53,095 nt of DNA from Bacillota bacterium (GTDB taxonomy: Bacteria; Bacillota; Clostridia; Peptostreptococcales; Anaerovoracaceae), in assembly GCA_017556505.1 (NCBI GenBank), contig JAFYNS010000083.1:1-53095 (forward strand), read 5' to 3'. Below are positions 47,612 through 53,095 of this stretch, piece after piece. A program made the translations under genes and the position numbers. Position 1 is the stretch's first letter; every line of letters begins with the position of its first letter. The notes under the pieces were generated by a model. That model saw nothing but the letters and a program-made list of their open reading frames with translations, ran no database searches and was not told the origin of the DNA.

Positions 47612-48544
47612 TCAGCACTTCTCCGCTGCAGCTTTCAAGCCCCGCATATATTCCAGAGACTCCTGGATAGAGTAGCGTTTCAGGTCCAGGTGTTCGATAT
47701 AGTACTTTCGGAATTCAGATTGTTCCGGACCATCAGCGTCTTTTGCAAGGGCATTTATAAATTCTGTTGGTGTCATACCCGTATATTTTTTAAATACACG
47801 GTTGAAATAGGATGGGTTCTCATATCCGCATTGCTGTGCCAACGCATGGATAGGGACTTCCTTGTTGTAGCCGGTATATTGCAGGAAAATCAGTATTTGA
47901 CGAATCCTGTGATAGTTGAAATATTCCGAGATGGTGATGCCTGTTTCACGGCGAAAAACAGTACAGAGATAGTTTTTATTAAAGTCCAATGTATGAGCCA
48001 GACTGGTAAGATCGTATTTCGCATCATATTCTTTTTCGACGTAATGGAGGATAGTTTGAACCAGATCCGAATATTGACTGTAATCCACATATCCGTCGGA
48101 ACTGTTCTCCAGGCTCTGTTGATCAGTTTGAAAGGAAAACAGGATTGTACTTAAAAAAGTGCTGACTGAGGAAGCCTGAAACAGATCGGTACTGCTGTAG
48201 TTCCTGCAAATATAAGAAAACAGTTTTTTTAAGTGGGATGCATCGTGCAGAACCTGCACTTTAGGGTTTCCAACAAAATATTGCACTCTTGGATCCAATA
48301 TACGGAAAAAAATCTCATACTGTAAGCATAGATTATGGGTGTCCTGTGGTACGCCATGGACCATAAAGGGTGGAATTAAAATCATGCTTCCTTCTGAAAG
48401 AGGATAGTCCGTTCCGGCTGCATGAAAAACGAGAGAGCCGCTGCGGACATAGGCCAAATGAAAGAAATCGTGGGTATGAGGCTGTAGTTTCCAACCGGCA
48501 GGAAGTTCCGTTTCTCCGCTCCATATTAGTTGTATTTTTTCCAT
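47612..48544 (-). CDS. AraC-family transcriptional regulator
   Basis: About 310 residues. The ATG at 48544 has GGAGG seven bases upstream. The N-terminal cupin-type effector domain has HTHDFFHLAYVRSGSLVFH. Two helix-turn-helix motifs lie at about 205-300, including LAHTLDFNKNYLCTVFRRET and HALAQQCGYENPSYFNRVFKKYTGMTP-type sequence. About 37 residues follow the DNA-binding domain. Extended -10 TGGTATAAT at 48599-48607 probably drives it. It is divergent from the C45 enzyme gene across a 475-base intergenic region, so that gene is its likely target. Confidence 0.9.
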   Translation of the reverse strand: MEKIQLIWSGETELPAGWKLQPHTHDFFHLAYVRSGSLVFHAAGTDYPLSEGSMILIPPFMVHGVPQDTHNLCLQYEIFFRILDPRVQYFVGNPKVQVLHDASHLKKLFSYICRNYSSTDLFQASSVSTFLSTILFSFQTDQQSLENSSDGYVDYSQYSDLVQTILHYVEKEYDAKYDLTSLAHTLDFNKNYLCTVFRRETGITISEYFNYHRIRQILIFLQYTGYNKEVPIHALAQQCGYENPSYFNRVFKKYTGMTPTEFINALAKDADGPEQSEFRKYYIEHLDLKRYSIQESLEYMRGLKAAAEKC

Positions 48545-48655
48545 ACGAGTCACCTCCTGTATTAAAAGCAACATTGCGAATGCTGAATGCTATTCCAAAT
48601 TATACCATATTCTTAAGGGCAATTCCATGCTGTAAGGTCAGAAAATATCGTAAAG

Positions 48656-48901
48656 ATACTCCTATATTTTGTTTTCTTGACGGATATTCTTTCTCCAATA
48701 TTAGAAAATTGAAAAGTTTACTCTGGTTTATATTCGTAAAAATGACTGCAGAATAGTTCCCGGTAATATCATGATATCACAAAAAACGGAATTAGATTGT
48801 AAGTTGATTGAGAAAGAGATGACTTTGCATATGATTGATTGCTGACAGCGATTACGGCAGCTGTTGCAGAAAGCAGGAGTTGAAAGTGAATATAGGAGTA
48901 T
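48656..48901. repeat. 13-base inverted repeat bounding a 246-base intergenic segment
   Basis: ATACTCCTATATT (48656-48668) and its exact complement AATATAGGAGTAT (48889-48901) bound a gene-free segment between the AraC regulator and the C45 gene. The ATACTCC/GGAGTAT core is the same as in the hairpins at 37978-38193. No transposase, target duplication or open frame is apparent. Downstream, 48931-48985 shows an imperfect tandem repeat (ACTTTTGATAGAATATAATA / ACTTTTGACATAAGATTATG) that may hold the promoter of the C45 gene. Confidence 0.6.
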
Positions 48902-49021
48902 TCATGAAAAGACTGGTTTGTAGATTTTTGACTTTTGATAGAATATAATATGAGACAACTTTTGACATAAGATTATGAATTTACATCAAAAAATTAAACT
49001 GAATCAGGAGGATGAAAGAAC

Positions 49022-50089
49022 ATGAGATTTAAAGAAATCACACTTCGCGGTAATGCATACGAACGCGGATTTACCTATGGACAATTATGCAGCGACGAAA
49101 TCAGATTAACAATGAAGGGCTACGAAAAACTGTATTTCGATACAAAAGGCGTTACATGGGAAGATGCTCGCAAGGTTGGGGAATATTATCTGGAAAAAAC
49201 TCGTGAGTTTAATCCTGACTATGCAGAAGAAATACGAGGTATCGCTGATGGTGCCAAGTTAGACATTCTGGATATTATGGCACTGAACTGCCGTACAGAA
49301 ATCATGTACGCTGACTCCACAAGAGCTGGAGTAACAGAATGTACCTGCCTCACTGTACTGCCGCCTGCAACAGAAGGCGGACACACCATTGCTGCACAGA
49401 ACTGGGACTACAGCTTGCTGATCAGCGGTGAATGTCTGATTGTAGTACATGTTTACCAGGAAGACAAACCACACTTTATGATGGTAGTAGAAGGTGCCGG
49501 TATGATTGGCGGTATCGGTATGAACGACCGCGGTATCTCTGTAATACTGAATGCGCTCAGAACGCCTAAGTCCGTTAACGGCATTCCATTCCATGTACGT
49601 TTAAGAGCTATGCTGGAAGCTGAAAACCTCAGCGATGCGTATGTAAAGGGAAGCCACGCACCTTACTCCGTAGGTAACCTGATTGCAACACATTCAGACG
49701 GCATAGCTATCGAGTTTGAAATGGACTCCGAAATTGTTGAACCAATAATTCCTGAAGATGGCGTTATCATTCATACAAACCATTATGTAGGACCTAAAAC
49801 ATATCTTGCCAACGATGTAAATCACATGGGAAGTACATATATCCGTATGCAGAGAATGAAAGCCATGGTAAAAGAACGTTATGGTAAGATTACAGTAGAA
49901 GACATCAAGAAAATGTTCAGCGATCACGCAGGATATCCTTACTCCATCTGTGATCACGAAGACCCTAACTACCCTGTGGCAATGAGAGATGCTACAAACT
50001 TCAGTATCATCATGGATCATACTGACAACCGTATCCTTGTTTGCCCAGGTAATCCATGCGAACTGGAATTCGAAGAATATTCCATTTAA
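49022..50089 (+). CDS. C45-family autoproteolytic acyltransferase/hydrolase
   Basis: A 355-residue member of the family of acyl-CoA:6-aminopenicillanate acyltransferase (peptidase C45, Ntn fold). These proenzymes cut themselves before a Cys that becomes the N-terminal nucleophile. The best candidate is the first Cys of TECTCLTVLPPAT (about residue 102), followed by the family segment AAQNWDY. GMNDRGISVILNALR and NHYVGPKT-like motifs follow. No signal peptide is present, so it is cytosolic. Natural substrates in gut Clostridia are unknown; N-acyl amides, beta-lactams or bile-acid conjugates are guesses. AGGAGG lies ten bases before the ATG. The neighbouring AraC gene probably controls it. Confidence 0.85.
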   Translation: MRFKEITLRGNAYERGFTYGQLCSDEIRLTMKGYEKLYFDTKGVTWEDARKVGEYYLEKTREFNPDYAEEIRGIADGAKLDILDIMALNCRTEIMYADSTRAGVTECTCLTVLPPATEGGHTIAAQNWDYSLLISGECLIVVHVYQEDKPHFMMVVEGAGMIGGIGMNDRGISVILNALRTPKSVNGIPFHVRLRAMLEAENLSDAYVKGSHAPYSVGNLIATHSDGIAIEFEMDSEIVEPIIPEDGVIIHTNHYVGPKTYLANDVNHMGSTYIRMQRMKAMVKERYGKITVEDIKKMFSDHAGYPYSICDHEDPNYPVAMRDATNFSIIMDHTDNRILVCPGNPCELEFEEYSI

Positions 50090-50141
50090 AACACAGTGAA
50101 AAAAATAAGGCGATGGCTTTTGCCATCGCCTGAGTATGCTG

Positions 50142-50167
50142 AGCAGTCTTGAAAAAGACTGCTTTTT
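50142..50167 (+). terminator. Terminator after the C45 gene (two hairpins)
   Basis: AGCAGTCTT/AAGACTGCT (50142-50150, 50155-50163) with loop GAAA and a TTTT tail. A first hairpin AGGCGATGGC/GCCATCGCCT (50108-50131) lies just upstream without a T run. Either may also serve the convergent deformylase gene. Confidence 0.85.
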
Positions 50168-50178
50168 AAGTTGCTGTG

Positions 50179-50595
50179 TTAAATAATAATCCCGCTGAAA
50201 TGGTCCAGTTCATGCTGGATAATCTGAGCGATGAATCCGGAGAACTGACGGGTCGTCGGGTTGAAGTTGTGATCCAAATATTCCACGGTGATGTTTTCAT
50301 AGCGGGTGGCAGGGCGGACACCGGTCAGGGACAGGCATCCTTCTTCCGTTTCGTAAGGGCTGTCTTTGGCGGTAATCACCGGGTTCACCAGAATGAAGTC
50401 CACAAAACCCGCATTGACCACCATAATCTGCTTGCGGACACCAATCATGTTTGCGGCCATACCCACACAGGCATCACGGTTTGCAGCAAGTGTATCTAAA
50501 AGGTCGCGGATGGCCTGCCGGTCTTCCGGGCAGTCGGAAGCAGGCACGGAAGGCTGCTTCAGGAAAAATACATCTCTTACAACAGGTTTAATCAT
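50179..50595 (-). CDS. def: Peptide deformylase
   Basis: A 138-residue enzyme that removes the formyl group from new proteins. Motif 1 is VGMAANMIG, motif 2 EEGCLS (metal Cys) and motif 3 QHELDHFSG (HExxH metal site). The usual Gln of motif 1 (GxGxAAxQxG) is Met here, which I also associate with a clostridial subgroup of short deformylases. AAGGAG precedes the ATG. It overlaps the MATE gene upstream by eight bases. It may be a second copy rather than the main housekeeping enzyme, since no fmt is adjacent. Confidence 0.9.
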   Translation of the reverse strand: MIKPVVRDVFFLKQPSVPASDCPEDRQAIRDLLDTLAANRDACVGMAANMIGVRKQIMVVNAGFVDFILVNPVITAKDSPYETEEGCLSLTGVRPATRYENITVEYLDHNFNPTTRQFSGFIAQIIQHELDHFSGIII

Positions 50596-52012
50596 ACTGT
50601 TTCTCCTTACTATTGCGAAGTTTACGTTCCCAGTTTCCTTTATGGAAACGGTATACGAGCAGGCTGCAGCGCAGCAGCAGGTCCATACTCATGGCGAACC
50701 ATACCGCACCGATTCCGCCGTTCATGAAGTTCAGCAGGAAGAGAGCAAGCGGAATTCGCAGGAGCCACATGGTACCCAGACATACATAGAATGGTTCGCG
50801 GGTAGCACCTACACCGCGGAGGCCGCCGGAAAATACGGCAGCAATGCCGTAGCATAATTCAAATACTGCTACAGTCCGCAGGGCGATGGAACCCTCGGCG
50901 ATAACCTCTGCAGAAGGTGTCAGCAGCCCCAGCAGAAATCCGCAGCCGAAGAAGAGAATCAGTGCGGAAACGGCAACGAAGCAGATACAGAGTCTGGCAG
51001 TCATCCAGACGCGGCGGCGGCACTCCGGATAGTCCTGTGCACCGACAGACTGGCCAGCCAGTGTAGTGGCCGCTGTTTCGAACGCCATAGCCGGAAGGTA
51101 GCAGATGGATTCTGCACTCTGTGCCAGCTGATGTGCGGCCAGAGTGATGGTTCCCAACCCTGAAACAAGACGGGCATAAAGCAGGTGACCGCCGTTGATT
51201 GCGATGCGTTCCATAGCAGCAGGAAGACCGATGTGGATGATTTCCCGCAAAATCGGTCCGTCTGGCTTCATCTCCTTAAACCGCAGTGTCACGTCAGTCC
51301 GGCGGAGCATGAGAAGAATTACAATCAGGCCGGCCAGCATTCTGGCAAAGGATGAGGCAATCGCTGCCCCCGCAACGCCGAGACCGGCACCCCACAGGGT
51401 GAAGGTAAAACTGCCCAGGGTGATTTCTCTCGTTGTGTAAATCAGCAGGAAATTGCCGATGATGTTGCATATATTAGCAAAACAGCTGAGCGCCATCGGT
51501 GTTCTCGTATCACCGGCGCCGCGGATGACGCCGTAGAATACGGCGGAAGTACAGTGGAGCGGCATACCCAGGGCCAAAATGGCAATGTAAGCTGTTGTAG
51601 TGGTCTGAATCTCCGGATCCAATCCCATAAGCACAGGGATTTTGCGGCAGAGCAGCAGAAGGGTACCGGAAATTGCAGTCCCTAAAATCAGCACCATAAG
51701 AAAAGCCTGCGCGGAAACCTTCTGCGCTTTCTGATGATTACCGGCGCCGATGCTTTGGGCAACCACAACAGTGGCACCGATGGCTAACGCCATAATCACA
51801 GAATTCAGAAGCCAGATGACAGGCGTGGTACAGGCGACTGACGCGGTGGCGTTGGGACCCAGACTGCCAACCATGGCTGTGTCCACATACTCCATCATGG
51901 ATAGAAGCAGGTTCTCTGCCAGAATCGGCAGAGCAAGACTCAGAACCATGCGGCACAGCCGGCGGCGCTGTTCTTGCTCTATTTGATTGTCAGAACGGTG
52001 AGATGAATACAT
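50588..52012 (-). CDS. MATE-family efflux transporter
   Basis: A 474-residue protein with 12 membrane helices in two MatE halves (LSLALPILAENLLLSMMEYVDTAMVG; IGLPAAMERIAINGGHLLYARLVSG). These are cation-coupled multidrug exporters; the NorM and DinF branches cannot be told apart here. Only a weak GAAAG precedes the ATG at 52012, and its start lies within a small zinc-ribbon frame, so translational coupling to that frame is possible. It is followed by def. Confidence 0.9.
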   Translation of the reverse strand: MYSSHRSDNQIEQEQRRRLCRMVLSLALPILAENLLLSMMEYVDTAMVGSLGPNATASVACTTPVIWLLNSVIMALAIGATVVVAQSIGAGNHQKAQKVSAQAFLMVLILGTAISGTLLLLCRKIPVLMGLDPEIQTTTTAYIAILALGMPLHCTSAVFYGVIRGAGDTRTPMALSCFANICNIIGNFLLIYTTREITLGSFTFTLWGAGLGVAGAAIASSFARMLAGLIVILLMLRRTDVTLRFKEMKPDGPILREIIHIGLPAAMERIAINGGHLLYARLVSGLGTITLAAHQLAQSAESICYLPAMAFETAATTLAGQSVGAQDYPECRRRVWMTARLCICFVAVSALILFFGCGFLLGLLTPSAEVIAEGSIALRTVAVFELCYGIAAVFSGGLRGVGATREPFYVCLGTMWLLRIPLALFLLNFMNGGIGAVWFAMSMDLLLRCSLLVYRFHKGNWERKLRNSKEKQYD

Positions 52013-52151
52013 AAATCAAATCTTTCTTTTTCGCGGCAAGGCAGTGCGGACATCCGGACCGGCGGTTTGCCGGTGCCTGGAAATTGTGGATTTTGCCGCA
52101 GACCAGGCATTCAAAACAAATGAAACATCGTGATTTAACAATGAAGTACAT
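51990..52151 (-). CDS. Putative small zinc-ribbon protein
   Basis: About 53 residues from ATG 52151. Two CxxC knuckles are spaced as in a zinc ribbon: CLVC and CPHC, plus an earlier CFIC. The end KKDLIYVFISPF overlaps the MATE start by 23 bases in another frame. There is no clear Shine-Dalgarno. The paired Cys and their similarity to the C-terminus of the 52281-52688 protein support a real, short gene, but it could be a leader ORF or a decayed fragment. Confidence 0.4.
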   Translation of the reverse strand: MYFIVKSRCFICFECLVCGKIHNFQAPANRRSGCPHCLAAKKKDLIYVFISPF

Positions 52152-52238
52152 TTTTCTGTTTCGAACATTATAGCACAATCCGCAATAATCCCGCAAGCAC
52201 AGCGGGAATGGGGAAGGCAGAGCCTGCTGAAAAGAAAA

Positions 52239-52264
52239 ACCACGGCCTTTATGAAACCGTGGTT
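52239..52264 (-). terminator. Terminator after the membrane zinc-ribbon gene
   Basis: Stem AACCACGG/CCGTGGTT with an 11-base loop (52239-52246, 52257-52264). On the minus strand TTTTTCTTTT follows. Confidence 0.85.
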
Positions 52265-52280
52265 CGGATAAGACAATGGA

Positions 52281-52688
52281 CTATTTTTCCTGACAGGCAG
52301 GGCACTTCTTTCTTCGGATACGATCGGCACGGACATCATATTCGTGTCCGCAGGACTGACATTTCAGACGGTAAAAAGACTGGGCGGCTTTCCAGCCTGG
52401 GGTCTGACATTTTTCGGTAATCTGTCCGAACTTATTCACATAGCCGGCTTTTGAGGCTGCGGCAATCTGTTTCCTTTTGAGGATTCTGAGGAAAGTCCAC
52501 AGCAGAATCAGGACGAATCCAACGGCACATGCGGCCTTCCAGCCAATGCTATTGAACACCAGCGCCAGGACCAGCATGTAAGACCCTCCCTGTGCCATAG
52601 CAGGGGACATACCTAGGAAGTTAGGCTGATATTTTTCTCCGGTAAACATCGGATCGTCGAATTGCGATGGTATCTGACTTTTAGACAT
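52281..52688 (-). CDS. Membrane protein with C-terminal zinc ribbon
   Basis: A 135-residue protein. An N-terminal polar stretch is followed by two closely spaced membrane helices (GGSYMLVLALVFNSIGWKAA and AVGFVLILLWTFLRIL). A cytosolic zinc ribbon comes last: CQSCGHEYDV, then CPAC near the end. The ATG at 52688 has AAAGGAGGA upstream and an extended -10 TGTGTGGTATAAT lies near 52739-52751. I do not recognise a characterised family. Single-gene unit with its own terminator. Confidence 0.75.
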   Translation of the reverse strand: MSKSQIPSQFDDPMFTGEKYQPNFLGMSPAMAQGGSYMLVLALVFNSIGWKAACAVGFVLILLWTFLRILKRKQIAAASKAGYVNKFGQITEKCQTPGWKAAQSFYRLKCQSCGHEYDVRADRIRRKKCPACQEK

Positions 52689-52799
52689 ACGTGGAGTCCT
52701 CCTTTTTCGCAGGAAATATACACTTTACTTATTTACTACATTATACCACACAGGGGGGAATACAACCAGAAAAAAGTTCCACCCTCCATGAAATTAAAA

Positions 52800-52830
52800 G
52801 AAAACGGCAGCCATATAGACTGCCGTTTTC
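52800..52830 (-). terminator. Terminator after tRNA-Arg
   Basis: Stem GAAAACGGCAG/CTGCCGTTTTC with a nine-base loop. On the minus strand TTTTAATTT follows, directly downstream of the tRNA. Confidence 0.88.
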
Positions 52831-52833
52831 TGC

Positions 52834-52908
52834 TGGTATCCCCGGGCGGAATCGAACCGCCAACGATGCTTTAGGAGAGCACTGTTATATCCATTTAACT
52901 ACGGAGAC
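52834..52908 (-). tRNA. tRNA-Arg (anticodon CCU), CCA encoded
   Basis: On the minus strand: acceptor GTCTCCG pairs with CGGGGAT (one G-U and one U-G). The D arm is in AGTTAAATGGATATAAC, anticodon stem GTGCT/AGCAT with loop CTCCTAA (anticodon CCU, reads AGG), and T arm GGCGG TTCGATT CCGCC. Discriminator A is followed by genomic CCA. All arms fold. The 5' half of this gene is repeated at 53067-53086. Confidence 0.95.
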
Positions 52909-52929
52909 ATATTAAGTTTTGTACGGGCT

Positions 52930-53090
52930 TCCGGTTAAATGGAAAGGCAGAGTGCTCGAGTAAAGCTTCCTCTTTAATTAAAGCACTGTTAATACGAGCA
53001 AAGCGAGTATCGCGGTTCTTAGAATTGTCCGGAATCTCTGATTCCGCTGACAATTCAAGGTTCGCTTATCCATTTAACTACGGAGATGGA
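52930..53090. repeat. Rearranged partial copies of tRNA-Arg with an inserted long hairpin
   Basis: TATCCATTTAACTACGGAGA occurs in the tRNA (52888-52907) and again at 53067-53086, the 5' part of a tRNA on the minus strand. AGCACTGTTA, from the middle of the tRNA, recurs at about 52983-52992. Between those two pieces lies a hairpin of about 23 pairs (53012-53036 with 53040-53065). A third, inverted and degenerate copy reads on the plus strand at about 52934-52972 (TTCCGGTTAAATGGA...GTGCTC...TAAAGC). None of these copies has an acceptor 3' half or T arm. No coding region is visible. Confidence 0.65.
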
Positions 53091-53095
53091 GTTAA

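Noticed and set aside
52965-52995. XhoI, HindIII and PacI-like palindromes close together, as in a cloning linker
   Set aside because: The stretch is explained by an inverted tRNA-Arg fragment and an AT-rich palindrome; no vector sequence is recognisable and the surrounding DNA is native-looking.

Overview
This window is the replication-origin region of a chromosome from a low-to-moderate-GC Firmicute, most likely a member of the Clostridia. The evidence is the gene order: dnaA-dnaN-recF on one side of the origin and rpmH-rnpA-yidD-yidC-jag-mnmE-mnmG-rsmG-noc-soj-parB on the other. It also has the sporulation genes yabP/yabQ, a gyrB-gyrA-rsbW-sigB cluster like the one I recall from Clostridioides difficile, and a ydaO-type c-di-AMP riboswitch. 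An order or family placement (Peptostreptococcales or Anaerovoracaceae-like) is only a guess.

Left replichore arm, 1-10,900, all on the minus strand reading away from the origin: dnaA, dnaN, recF and a purine nucleoside phosphorylase that ends at its own terminator. These are followed by a separately promoted gyrB-gyrA-rsbW-sigB-trpS run. The origin is bipartite. One DnaA-box cluster lies upstream of dnaA (10,920-11,214). A textbook unwinding module (DnaA box, GC block, DnaA-trios, AT-rich tract) lies between dnaA and dnaN (9,369-9,431).

Right arm, 11,279-36,958, plus strand: ribosomal protein L34, RNase P protein, the YidD/YidC insertion pair, Jag, the MnmE/MnmG tRNA-modification pair, RsmG, Noc, Soj and ParB with parS sites. 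Next come a DUF1294 protein, a SprT-like metalloprotein, a GdpP-type c-di-AMP phosphodiesterase without membrane helices, L9 and DnaB helicase. A DnaD protein follows whose C-terminus looks like the N-terminal domain of the DnaC/DnaI helicase loader, without the AAA+ ATPase. Then come an M23 peptidase, YabP, YabQ, DivIC/FtsB, RNase M5, KsgA, an LTA-synthase-like enzyme, a sodium/solute symporter, a GNAT, a DUF218 protein and a cysteine-desulfurase-like enzyme.

Accessory region, 37,000-53,095, mixed strands. It holds several decayed genes: kup with a large internal deletion behind an apparently intact c-di-AMP riboswitch, a 3' remnant of an ABC-F gene, a 5'-truncated EamA transporter, and a small membrane protein with an early stop. 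Intact genes are a DUF4353-type lipoprotein, a LytTR/GHKL two-component pair, a secreted beta-propeller-like protein, an ABC-F protein, an AraC regulator beside a C45-family acyltransferase/acylase, peptide deformylase, a MATE exporter, two zinc-ribbon proteins and tRNA-Arg(CCU). Beyond the tRNA lie rearranged partial copies of the same tRNA. The strongest leads are the DnaD-loader chimera, the c-di-AMP trio (soluble GdpP, riboswitch, deleted kup), the parS site that also looks like a transcription terminator, and the repeat structures at 37,978-38,193, 48,656-48,901 and 52,930-53,090.
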